Below are positions 40,241-48,509 of a DNA stretch of 64,000 nt, in pieces. The translations under genes and the position numbers were made by a program. The DNA is from JAYFNU01 sp034933305. GTDB lineage: Bacteria > Bacillota > Clostridia > Oscillospirales > Ruminococcaceae. The notes under the pieces are model-generated. The model did not search any database. It was given only the letters and a program-made list of their open reading frames with translations, and had not been told where the DNA came from. The stretch covers positions 92,291 through 156,290 of the forward strand of contig JAYFNU010000008.1 of the NCBI GenBank assembly GCA_034933305.1, written 5' to 3'. Numbering within the stretch: position 1 is the stretch's first letter; the number at the start of each line of letters is the position of its first letter.

Positions 40241-42137
40241 TCAGTCCAAAAAGCAAAAGGAAACCGAGCAGAAGCAGAAAATCCATCGACGGGTATATAC
40301 CAAGATCGATCCGGAGAATTATGAGTTCATACCGGCGAAAAAGCAGATTGACTACTACGACAACGATATCCCGCAAAGGGTCGCAGTCTACGCTCGTGTT
40401 TCAACGGACAATGTTCAGCAGACTTCCTCATACGAGCTTCAAAAGAAGTATTACGAGGAGTTTGTCGTTCGCCATCCTAACTGGACTCTGGTGAAAATCT
40501 ACGCTGATGAGGGCATAAGCGGAACTTCAATGGCTCACAGGGACGAGTTTTTGGCGATGATCGCCGACAGCCGGGCCGGTAAGATCGACATGATCATTAC
40601 AAAGAGCGTTTCGCGTTTTGCCCGTAACGTGGTTGACTTTCTCAGTATGGTGCAGTCCTTGGCAGAGCTGCCTCATCCGGTCGGAATCTTCTTTGAAAGC
40701 GAATGTATCTTCTCCTTGAAGGATGACTCGCAGATGGCGCTGTCGTTCCAAGCGACCATGGCTCAAGAGGAGTCCCATATAAGAAGCCGGAGCATGGAGA
40801 CCTCGCTTCATATGAGGCTCGACGGAGGGCTTCCGCTGACGCCCAAACTGCTCGGCTATTCCCACGACTCTAATGGCAACCTCATTGTCAATCCGGACGA
40901 AGCGCCAACGGTGAAACTCATCTTTTACATGTACCTCTACGGCTATTCGACCGCAGAAATAGCGGAAGCTCTTACGGAGCTGGGGCGAAAAACATACCTC
41001 GGCAATGTCACTTGGACGCCCGGAGCTATTGTTCAGGTTCTTCGCAATGAACGGCATTGCGGCGATGTACTGACGAGGAAGACCTTCACTCCAAACTACT
41101 TGAATCACCTGTCCAAGAAGAACCGTGGAGACCGAATGCAGAGCATCTATCGCAACCACCACGAGGCTATTGTCTCGAGGGATGACTACATAGCGGTTCA
41201 GCACCTGCTGAACAATGCAAAGTACGGGAACAAATCCATTCTCCCCGAGCTGCGTGTCATTGACAGCGGTTTGCTGCGAGGTTATGTCACGGTCAATCCG
41301 CGATGGGCGGGATTCAAAGCGCCTGACTACTTCCAAGCCGCTGCCAGTCTAAGTCCAGCCGATGGCGAAAACGATGCCGGGGGTTTTATAGAAGCGGAGC
41401 CAGAAATCCATGTTACTGTGGAGGCCGGCGACTTTGATATGCGCGGCTTCGAAATCGCTCGTTCAGAGTTTTTCGACTCTCACCGCCGCCCGTATGTGAC
41501 CTTTCAGGATAAACAAATCAAGTTCAGTACCGACTGTGTTCGGAAGCTTGGCAAGAACAATATGGTGGAGTTTCTTGTGAACCCGCGGGAGATGTTGTTT
41601 GCCGTTAGGACAGCCGCGAAGGACAGTCGTCACGCCGTGCCCTGTTCACGGGTTTCAAATGGTATCTACTATCCAAAGACCATCTCCTGCGCGGCATACA
41701 TGGACACGCTGTATCAGATATTCGGATGGAACTCGGATTTCAAGTATCGCATTGCCGGGACTCTCTTTCAGAAGGAAAACGAGGCCGTCTACCTGTTCAA
41801 CATGAGCGACGCCGAGGTTTTCATTAAACCTTATCTGATTGCGGGCAGTTCTGATGCAGATTCTCCGGAGGAAGAGGTAAAGCCTCTCTCAGTATCCGGT
41901 ACGAGGGTGAGAGCTGTGCCGCAGGAGTGGATGAGTTCCTTTGGAAACCAATACTATCTGCACCAACACATTTTCCCGCCCGTAGAATCGCAAAGCGAAA
42001 ACGACTGGAAGATCCGCTTGGAGGGTCAGCTTTATGACGCCGGCGAGAAAATCAATGTAACGGGATTCGATGAGCTCAAGAGCTTTATCACGCAGGAGCT
42101 GAGCCGCGCAGAAATGGAGGAGAGCGTAAATGGATGA
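40233..42137 (+). CDS. Large serine recombinase with non-standard C-terminal domain
   Basis: A 634-residue recombinase. The catalytic domain has Ser57 in VAVYARVSTD, IYADEGISGTS and the intact ITKSVSRFARN. A Recombinase (PF07508-type) domain spans about residues 195-300 (LLGYSHDSNGNLIVNPDEAP). The Cys-rich zinc ribbon normally found after the SGLLR segment is absent; the sequence continues GYVTVNPRWAGFKAP. It then passes into a separate domain (about 395-530: FDMRGFEIARSEFFD, FLVNPREML, FGWNSDFKYRIAG). That domain is repeated as the next two genes. It overlaps both neighbours, indicating coordinated synthesis. Confidence 0.9.
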   Translation: MINQSKKQKETEQKQKIHRRVYTKIDPENYEFIPAKKQIDYYDNDIPQRVAVYARVSTDNVQQTSSYELQKKYYEEFVVRHPNWTLVKIYADEGISGTSMAHRDEFLAMIADSRAGKIDMIITKSVSRFARNVVDFLSMVQSLAELPHPVGIFFESECIFSLKDDSQMALSFQATMAQEESHIRSRSMETSLHMRLDGGLPLTPKLLGYSHDSNGNLIVNPDEAPTVKLIFYMYLYGYSTAEIAEALTELGRKTYLGNVTWTPGAIVQVLRNERHCGDVLTRKTFTPNYLNHLSKKNRGDRMQSIYRNHHEAIVSRDDYIAVQHLLNNAKYGNKSILPELRVIDSGLLRGYVTVNPRWAGFKAPDYFQAAASLSPADGENDAGGFIEAEPEIHVTVEAGDFDMRGFEIARSEFFDSHRRPYVTFQDKQIKFSTDCVRKLGKNNMVEFLVNPREMLFAVRTAAKDSRHAVPCSRVSNGIYYPKTISCAAYMDTLYQIFGWNSDFKYRIAGTLFQKENEAVYLFNMSDAEVFIKPYLIAGSSDADSPEEEVKPLSVSGTRVRAVPQEWMSSFGNQYYLHQHIFPPVESQSENDWKIRLEGQLYDAGEKINVTGFDELKSFITQELSRAEMEESVNG

Positions 42138-42945
42138 TTTGAATAACGGTCAGACGCAGGGGGTTCTTGCGAATATGCTTCAGCATCTTCAGGAGGCGAC
42201 GCCTGACAGCGAGAAAGACTTCACCTTACGGGAAGAGGCGGACGAAACGTCCACTGATGCGGCGCCCGTTGACGGGGATGTGATTGAGCTGGGCGGCGAG
42301 TTCGATTATGAAGGGTATCAAGTGGTTCGCCGGGAGTTCTTTGCCCACACCAATGAACCGTCCATCACCTTCAACAATTACAAGGTGTATGTCAACTCCG
42401 CGTGCCTGGGCAGGTTCCCGTCCGTGGACTATGTGCAGGTACTGGTCAACAGCGACAGCAAGATCCTTGCTATCCGGCCGTGCCGGGAGGAAGAACGCGA
42501 TGCATTCACATGGTGCGTCCCCGGTTCGACGCGCCGAAAGCCTCGCCAGATCACCTGTCGGTTGTTCTTTGCGAAGGTTTTCTCTCTCATGAACTGGAAT
42601 ACGGATTATCGGTATAAGCTGCTCGGCAAGGTTATCCATGCAAACGACGAGTATCTGATTGCGTTTGACCTTTCTGCTACGGAGGTCTATCAGCGAGTGT
42701 TCAAGGAAGGCGAAAAGCCAAAGACCTCGCGCACACCTGTTTTCCCGGAAGGATGGCAGAATCAGTTCGGTATGCCTTTCAAAGAGCATCGCAATTCCAT
42801 GCAAGTAAACATCTTTGAGGGATATGCCGTTTACAGCATTAAGGAAAACAGCGTCACCGAAGCCGCTAAAGCAGAGGAAGGAGCATCCGATACCATTCCT
42901 GTTGATACATCAAAAAATGATTCACCGGGAGGTTCTGATGTATGA
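42130..42945 (+). CDS. Stand-alone homologue of the recombinase C-terminal domain
   Basis: A 271-residue protein with no catalytic domain. Residues of about 57-200 parallel the C-terminal region of the upstream recombinase: FDYEGYQVVRREFFA versus FDMRGFEIARSEFFD, VQVLVNSDSKILAIRP versus VEFLVNPREMLFAVRT, and MNWNTDYRYKLLGK versus FGWNSDFKYRIAGT. It has a variable acidic N-terminus and tail. The start has GGAGG and overlaps the recombinase stop. It is probably an accessory subunit that shares the DNA- or protein-contact role of that domain. Confidence 0.78.
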   Translation: MDDLNNGQTQGVLANMLQHLQEATPDSEKDFTLREEADETSTDAAPVDGDVIELGGEFDYEGYQVVRREFFAHTNEPSITFNNYKVYVNSACLGRFPSVDYVQVLVNSDSKILAIRPCREEERDAFTWCVPGSTRRKPRQITCRLFFAKVFSLMNWNTDYRYKLLGKVIHANDEYLIAFDLSATEVYQRVFKEGEKPKTSRTPVFPEGWQNQFGMPFKEHRNSMQVNIFEGYAVYSIKENSVTEAAKAEEGASDTIPVDTSKNDSPGGSDV

Positions 42946-43349
42946 GTGGCAAGAAAGAACAAGTAGCATATCTCACGCTGGATGTAAAGCGGTGCAGGCT
43001 TCGAATCTTTCGCTCAACGCTGCGCGCCCTTGGGAACCCCACATACATTCAGTTTCTCATAAACCCGGAAGACCTTTATCTTGCGATTCTCGGCTCGGAA
43101 CACCCTCTGCACGGAGGAACTGCAAACAGGGTTAAGCTCCCAAGCCTGAAGGAAGACCCAAAAATGTCAGTAGAGTTTTACAGCACTGCGTTGCTCGAGG
43201 GAATTTACGGGATTTTTGGAGTATTGGATCGCGACTTTAATTATCGTCTCACAGGAGAAATTGATCAGGTGAATCGCGTGGCGTATTTTTCTATGCGCTC
43301 ACTAAAGCGAATCGAGCGGAGGAAACTCAATGATGGACAAGGGGTATAG
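42942..43349 (+). CDS. Second stand-alone homologue of the recombinase C-terminal domain
   Basis: A 135-residue minimal version of the same domain: IQFLINPEDLYLAILG, FYSTALLEGIYGIFG and LDRDFNYRLTGEIDQ align with the two preceding genes. Its ATG overlaps the previous stop (ATGA). With it, the domain occurs three times in consecutive genes, once fused and twice free. Confidence 0.75.
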   Translation: MSGKKEQVAYLTLDVKRCRLRIFRSTLRALGNPTYIQFLINPEDLYLAILGSEHPLHGGTANRVKLPSLKEDPKMSVEFYSTALLEGIYGIFGVLDRDFNYRLTGEIDQVNRVAYFSMRSLKRIERRKLNDGQGV

Positions 43350-44304
43350 AGAGCTATGCATTGACGCTGAGTTCAAGACTCTGATCCGCCCTCTCCGCCG
43401 TGATGAATACTCCCAATTAGAGGCGAACCTTGTGTTGGATGGATGCCGTGACCCAATCATCATATGGAACGGCGTCATCATAGATGGTCATAACCGATAT
43501 GAGATCTGCAATCGGCTGCATATCCCGTATGCCGTTCAGGAGATTGATTTCGACAGCCGTGAGGACGCTATTGTCTGGATATGCAATAACCAGCTTGGAC
43601 GCAGAAACATCACAGAGGAAACGAGAAAGTATCTGATTGGCCGGCAATATGAGGCGGAGAAGATCGTCGGCTTTCGTAGAAACAGGGTCGGGCGTAACCA
43701 GTACACAAGGACAGATGATTTTGACACGCCGGACGATTCGCTGGATGTGAGCGCCAGTGCGCGCAGGGAGAGCGGTCGGCGTACCGCCAATCGCCTCGGA
43801 AAGAAATATCATGTTTCCTCCGGCGCGGTTCAGAAATACGGAAAGTACAGTGTCGCTCTCGACACGATTGGCGATAAAGCGCCGGAACTGGTTCCTCAGA
43901 TCCTGTCAGGGAACTATAAAATTTCGCACGACAATGTGGTTGCGCTGTCGATGATGGAGGCGGAGGAAGTGCAGAAGCTAAGTCACAAGGTCGGGCATGG
44001 TTCTGCTCCGTTCATTCGGTATAGCGAGTCACGGAAGGACTTCACCGATGAACCGGCACAGAAACCGGGCCCGAAGCCGCCGGAGCTTCCGGCTATTAAG
44101 TCGATGCCGGCTTTTGACCCTGATGCGGAGGTCACCGGCCTTACCCTCACGATCCCTTCGTGGACGAGCTCTATTGATCGGACAAAAGCCGCTGCGGATT
44201 TGAGTACCGTTTCGCCGTCCGCAAAGAGGCGCCTTGAAGACGCTTTGCGGTCGCTTCAGGGGAAAGCGCAGGAAATGATCCGCGCTATGAAGGAGGACTC
44301 CTGA
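43330..44304 (+). CDS. ParB/sulfiredoxin-fold protein
   Basis: A 324-residue protein. The N-terminal ParB-like domain (about 10-100) has VLDGCRDPIIIWNGVIIDGH then NRYEICNRL, the segment corresponding to the GxHR nucleotide-binding motif of ParB, and VWICNNQLGRRNITEETRKY. A central helical region follows, with a possible helix-turn-helix in YHVSSGAVQKYGKYSVALDT (about 160-180), and a Pro-rich linker. It could bind DNA, but no ParA partner is visible, so classic partitioning is not supported. The gene overlaps the previous one by 20 bp and the next by 1 bp. Confidence 0.75.
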   Translation: MMDKGYRELCIDAEFKTLIRPLRRDEYSQLEANLVLDGCRDPIIIWNGVIIDGHNRYEICNRLHIPYAVQEIDFDSREDAIVWICNNQLGRRNITEETRKYLIGRQYEAEKIVGFRRNRVGRNQYTRTDDFDTPDDSLDVSASARRESGRRTANRLGKKYHVSSGAVQKYGKYSVALDTIGDKAPELVPQILSGNYKISHDNVVALSMMEAEEVQKLSHKVGHGSAPFIRYSESRKDFTDEPAQKPGPKPPELPAIKSMPAFDPDAEVTGLTLTIPSWTSSIDRTKAAADLSTVSPSAKRRLEDALRSLQGKAQEMIRAMKEDS

Positions 44305-45173
44305 TGCCCGATTATAGTATGTTTGTCCCCAACGTCCATTTTGAGCTAATCCCAATAAAGAACCTGGTTTCCAATCAGGAGTACCAGCGAAACCTGTCCC
44401 TGCGCCATGTGCAAAATGCCGCAGAGCATTTTGACCTGTACCAGATCAACCCTGTCAAGGTGAGCTGCCGTGACGGTATGAATTATGTCTTTAACGGGCA
44501 GCACACCATAGAGATTGTGGCGCTCGTTTCCGGCTCGCGTGATACGCCGGTCTGGTGCATGATCTACGATGATTTAAACTATGAGAATGAGGCGTATGTC
44601 TTTGCCAATCAGATGAAATATGTGAAGCCGCTGAAGCCCTACGAGGTATTCATGGCAAACATTGAGGCCGGAAGCGACAAGCATCTCATCATCAAGGATC
44701 TGGTGGAGTCGTACTCTCTGTCCATCGGTCAGGTAAAGGGCTATGGTGTGATCTGTGCGGTATCCTCGCTTGAGGGCATTTATGACAAGTTTGGTTATCA
44801 TGTCTTAGACCGCACTTTACGTTTGTGCGCCGGGACATGGGAGGGCGATATGAATTCGCTCTGCGCCAACTTCCTCAACGGTGTTGCACGGCTTGTCAAT
44901 ACCTATGGCGACAAGCTGAAGGACGAGCTATTCAAGGAACGGGTCGGCGCAACCTCGGTCAAGCAGCTCACACGCAATGCAAAAGAGCGGCGTCCGGGGT
45001 CGATGGGATTTGCCGAAGCCATGCTGGTCGCGTACAACAGAAAATGCAAATACCCGCTGGTCTGGAATAAGCTCTACGAGAGGAACAGCGGCACAACGGA
45101 TGGCCTCGATGCAGAGCTTCCCGGCGAGGAGGATGACGGACAGGAGCGCATTGAAGAACAGCTTGAGGTCTGA
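44304..45173 (+). CDS. DUF6551-like ParB-superfamily protein
   Basis: A 289-residue protein, second of the ParB-like pair. LIPIKNLVSNQEYQRNLSLR and FDLYQINPVKVSCRDG then YVFNGQHTIEIVAL resemble the DUF6551 family I associate with Firmicute mobile elements; NGQHT corresponds to the GxHR position. It starts on the stop codon of the preceding gene (TGATG). Role unknown; together with the preceding protein it may form a DNA-binding or modifying complex for the recombinase cassette. Confidence 0.7.
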   Translation: MPDYSMFVPNVHFELIPIKNLVSNQEYQRNLSLRHVQNAAEHFDLYQINPVKVSCRDGMNYVFNGQHTIEIVALVSGSRDTPVWCMIYDDLNYENEAYVFANQMKYVKPLKPYEVFMANIEAGSDKHLIIKDLVESYSLSIGQVKGYGVICAVSSLEGIYDKFGYHVLDRTLRLCAGTWEGDMNSLCANFLNGVARLVNTYGDKLKDELFKERVGATSVKQLTRNAKERRPGSMGFAEAMLVAYNRKCKYPLVWNKLYERNSGTTDGLDAELPGEEDDGQERIEEQLEV

Positions 45174-45242
45174 GAACGTTGACTATCAACCCCCAGCAAA
45201 GAGCAACATGTAGCCGTGCCTCAATATTTTTTCGGAATGCGG

Positions 45243-45270
45243 TTGTATTTCTCGAAAGATGTGGTATAAT
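45243..45270 (+). promoter_or_regulatory. Promoter of the ATPase-TOPRIM pair
   Basis: TTGTAT (45243-45248) and a perfect TATAAT (45265-45270) are 16 bp apart, 40 bp before the ATPase start. Confidence 0.65.
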
Positions 45271-45310
45271 TACTTCGTAAATTGCGAACTAATCATACGG
45301 AGGCGCTGAT

Positions 45311-46435
45311 ATGATCATACTGAACGCAAAACTGAATAACGTCTACGGCTTTAAGGATTTTGACATTGCGTTCTCCTATCCTAAGAAGATCGTCAACTCA
45401 ATCATCGAGAACGAGCATCTCGCCGGGAGAGCGAATTTCCGCTATAAGAAAGCGGTTATCCTTATGGGCTCGAATGCCACCGGCAAGACCAGCCTCGGCA
45501 AAGCGCTACTCAACATTATCAGCTTTATCAATACTGGGGACACTTCGACTCTTGCTGCTATGGCGCCGTTCGGCAATAATGCCTCCTTTCAAATCGACTT
45601 TGTGAACAGCGGTTTCACGCTCCATCGTGTGAGCGGCGTAATCGGAGGACACTTCCCAAACGATGGCGATATCGGAAGCGAGATCACGATTCAGTATTTC
45701 TCTGCGGACATTGGTCAAAAGGATTCCTACGAGATGTGCGCGGAGAAGCTGGTTGAGCGAACAGGAGAGATATCAAAAGACTACTCGAAACTCGGCAAGC
45801 TGGTTGGCAAGCTCGATTTCACTTTCTCCTGCCCGGATATTAAGCCGACCACAAAGGTGTCTAAGGTCAATCGCAATGTTGTGTTGAAGACTTTGAAGGC
45901 AGTGATCGGCACGCTCGATCCGACGCTCACCGATGTGCAGGTCTCGAAGGATCTGCGTAACTCGTTCATCATCCGTAGGAACAACGAGGAGATCATCATT
46001 CAGGAAGGCAAGCTCTTGAACCGCGAGTCGCTTTCGAGCGGAACGGCAGAGGGCGTTGATATTTCCTTTTTTCTCGCGCTCCTTATTGCGGAACACAATG
46101 GCTTCTACTATTGCGACGAGCATTTCTCCTATATCCAAAGCGATATTGAGAAGCGTATCTTCGGTCTGATGCTTGAACACCTGGACAGCAACGAGCAGCT
46201 TATCTTCACGACGCATAACACGGATATGCTCGACTTGAACATACCCAAGCATTGCTTCGCATTCCTCAGAAAGAAGCAAGAGGAGGACTACCGTGTCTCC
46301 GTGACTTATGCCTCCGACATTCTGAAGCGCAACAGCGATTCTATCCGCTGCGCCGTTGAGAACGACGTCTTTTCGTCGCTCCCTGACGAGTCCGCCCTTG
46401 ATGCATTGGAAAAGGGGGCTGACGATGAAAAGTAA
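45311..46435 (+). CDS. AAA-family (ABC/SMC-like, AAA15/AAA21-type) ATPase of a putative defence pair
   Basis: A 374-residue ATPase. Walker A is GSNATGKTS at 53-61. The ABC-type signature region is LSSGTAEGVDISFFLALL (about 240-257). Walker B contains Asp269-Glu270 in YYCDEHFSYI, and the H-loop is His302 in FTTHNTDML. This is the OLD/RecF-like ATPase class used by Gabija, PARIS and retron-associated systems. It lacks a fused nuclease, but the next gene supplies a TOPRIM-like domain. It has its own promoter, GGAGG ribosome site and an 11-bp overlap with its partner. Confidence 0.85.
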   Translation: MIILNAKLNNVYGFKDFDIAFSYPKKIVNSIIENEHLAGRANFRYKKAVILMGSNATGKTSLGKALLNIISFINTGDTSTLAAMAPFGNNASFQIDFVNSGFTLHRVSGVIGGHFPNDGDIGSEITIQYFSADIGQKDSYEMCAEKLVERTGEISKDYSKLGKLVGKLDFTFSCPDIKPTTKVSKVNRNVVLKTLKAVIGTLDPTLTDVQVSKDLRNSFIIRRNNEEIIIQEGKLLNRESLSSGTAEGVDISFFLALLIAEHNGFYYCDEHFSYIQSDIEKRIFGLMLEHLDSNEQLIFTTHNTDMLDLNIPKHCFAFLRKKQEEDYRVSVTYASDILKRNSDSIRCAVENDVFSSLPDESALDALEKGADDEK

Positions 46436-46925
46436 TTGTATCTACTTTGTCGAGGGACGGTGCGAGGAAAAGCTGCTGAACGCCTTGAAGGAGCAGCCGC
46501 AGAAGATCCAGCCCGGACGAGTCAAAGTCTTCAATGTCATTCAAAACACGCTACCAAGCTCTCAGCTTATCACGATTCAGCCGGGCACAACTGTTGCTCT
46601 TGTCTTTGACACCGATGTCCCTCAGACAGACTGCTTAAAGGACAATATCGGGAGACTGAGCAAGTATTGCTCAAAAATCAAGCTCGTGTTTCTGGCACAG
46701 GTCTTGAACTTTGAGGATGAGCTTATACGCTGCTCGGACATCAAAAGCGCGGCAGACCTGACGCACAGCAGGAGCGCCAAGGACTTCAAAAGGGATTTCT
46801 GCGCCATGACCAATACCCGGTCGGCGCTGGAGCGGGTGAACCTTAGTGTTGAGAAGCTCTGGACTGAAACCCCGCCTGCGGAGTTTGCTTTCATTACTCA
46901 AAACTGCGGCTCCGTCAAGCAATAG
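46425..46925 (+). CDS. TOPRIM-like small protein paired with the ATPase
   Basis: A 166-residue protein with TOPRIM-type signatures: Glu10 in IYFVEGRCEEKLLNAL (first strand and glutamate) and Asp62/Asp64 in VALVFDTDV (the DxD motif), with another acidic cluster in VLNFEDELIR (about 94-101). It is small for the family and carries no other domain. A GGGGG ribosome site lies inside the end of the ATPase gene, with which it overlaps by 11 bp. A nuclease or effector triggered by the ATPase, as AriB is in PARIS, is the most economical reading. Confidence 0.72.
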   Translation: MKSNCIYFVEGRCEEKLLNALKEQPQKIQPGRVKVFNVIQNTLPSSQLITIQPGTTVALVFDTDVPQTDCLKDNIGRLSKYCSKIKLVFLAQVLNFEDELIRCSDIKSAADLTHSRSAKDFKRDFCAMTNTRSALERVNLSVEKLWTETPPAEFAFITQNCGSVKQ

Positions 46926-46969
46926 CAGTGGCAAGCGTTTCACCTTGGTTTCTGATGATAAACCAGAAG

Positions 46970-47013
46970 CGTCTCAGAATACCTCCATGGGCCTTCTGAG
47001 ACGTTTCTTTTTT
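46970..47013 (+). terminator. Terminator of the ATPase-TOPRIM operon
   Basis: CGTCTCAGAA (46970-46979) pairs with TTCTGAGACG (46994-47003), followed by TTTCTTTTTT. It abuts the end of the convergent recombinase remnant. Confidence 0.85.
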
Positions 47014-48445
47014 ATTCGGCGGTGATGCTTTCCTCGACGATATAGCCGCCTCCGAAGATGATCTCCAGCTTGCCGTCCGGATAGACCTTGATGCATTCGA
47101 TCATCTGGCGGACGATGGAGTCGTCATATTGAAAACCGCTTTGCTCCCGTTCTGTGATTACCCGCTGGATCTGGTCGAGGCGGTCGTTCGGCGAGTTGTC
47201 TGAGCTGGCAAGCTCCTGAATGGCGTTGATGCGGTTCTTGAGGAGCGCAATAGTGTCTGATATTTGTTTGAACTCATCCTCGCGGCTTTCAATGTCGCTT
47301 CCGGTCTGGACGCTCTCATTGATCAGTTCAAGCATTTTGCGATTTAGTGCGTCGACCTTCCGCTGAAGAAGGTCGACCTCGTCCGAGCATCCGTTCAGGC
47401 CGATTGCCTCGCCGATGGTCGCTTTCATGAGCGCCATGTAGGTTGCCCTGTCTTCCTCGTTGAACTTGTTGAGCGCCCGCATGATGGCGTTTTGGAGCGC
47501 TATTTCGTCGACGGTAATGGATTCCTTACAGTATTTTTTACCGTAGTCAAGGCGGTTTATACATCGCCAGACAATTCGCTTTTGCTTGTAAGCTGTCCAC
47601 GTCACTCTCTTGTAGCGGCTGCCGCACTCCCCGCATATCAGGACATCCGTCAGTGCGAATCTGGAATACTTCCCCGTTGCTGTGATGGATGTCTTTGAGG
47701 ATTTCGGAGTCACCGTTTTTCTTCTGATGAGTTCCGCCTGTACCTTGTGGAATGTATCTCGACTGATAATTGCTGGATGACTGTTCTGCACATAATACAT
47801 CGGCGCTTCGCCCGTATTCTTGCGCCTCGTTTTGGAGATGCAATCCACGGTCACGGTCTTCTGGAGGATCGAGTCCCCGCAGTATTTCTCGTTTGCAAGG
47901 ACGTTGGCTATCATGGAACTGCTGAATGAGAAGCTCTTGCCGGGGACTACCGTGTTTTCCGATTTCAAGACCGCAGATATTCGAGCGGGTGTGTTACCGG
48001 CAAGGTACATGTTGAAGATCCGCATTACGATTGCCGCTTCTTCAGGCACGACCTCCGGCATGCCATCCTCGCCCTTTTTATAGCCGAGAAGCTTCTTGTA
48101 CATGAAGATGGCGTTGCCGTCCTCGAACTTCTTTCTGTAGCTCCATGTTATGTTCTTACTCATGCTCTCAGACTCGGACTGAGCGAAGCCGGCGTATATG
48201 ACGAGGTAGAGCTCGCTATCGATTTTGAGTGTGTCGATGTTCTGTTCCTCGAAGAAGACGCCGATTCCTCTGGACTTGAGGACTCGCACATGATCCAGAC
48301 AGTCTACGGTGTTTCTGGCAAATCGGGAGACGGATTTGGTGATGATGTAGTCGATTTTCCCCGCAAGGCAGTCGTTGATCATCTTTTTGAACTCGGGGCG
48401 CTTGTCTGCGCGAGTTCCCGAAATGCCCTCATCAGTGGAAACGCG
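47012..48445 (-). pseudogene. Serine recombinase missing its 5' end (interrupted by the prophage)
   Basis: A large serine recombinase whose frame is open from 48445 and starts in mid-protein with VSTDEGISGTRADKRPEFKK. The complete Recombinase domain follows, then a zinc ribbon (ICGECGSRYKR...WRCINR...YC) and a coiled-coil C-terminus. About the first 50-60 residues, including the catalytic serine, are absent, and a TAG lies just upstream in frame. An internal ATG at 48382 has no ribosome site. The break coincides with the end of the prophage integrase gene. The missing 5' part is expected at the other prophage end, outside the window. Confidence 0.82.
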
Positions 48446-48468
48446 CTATGGACAATTCCCCAATGCGT
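48433..48468. other. Probable attL region of the prophage
   Basis: Coding sequence of the disrupted recombinase ends in this interval, and the prophage integrase terminator begins at 48469. Serine integrase sites are short imperfect palindromes with a 2-bp core. The core cannot be fixed without the other attachment site. Confidence 0.45.
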
Positions 48469-48509
48469 AAAAAATCGGCGTGTGCTGCTTTTATCACAGT
48501 CACACGCCG
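48469..48509 (-). terminator. Terminator of the prophage integrase gene
   Basis: CGGCGTGTG (48476-48484) pairs with CACACGCCG (48501-48509), followed on the minus strand by ATTTTTT. Confidence 0.7.

Noticed and set aside
43330..45173. Plasmid partition (ParAB) locus
   Set aside because: There is no ParA-type ATPase or centromere-like iteron array. The genes are coupled to a recombinase cassette instead.
47012..48382. Truncated recombinase translated from an internal ATG at 48382 as a functional protein
   Set aside because: It lacks the catalytic serine and a ribosome site. The open frame extends upstream to 48445 and is interrupted by the prophage.
30373..48445. Integrative conjugative element
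   Set aside because: No relaxase, coupling protein, VirB4-like or other transfer gene is present in this interval, so only an island or mobilisable element is supported.
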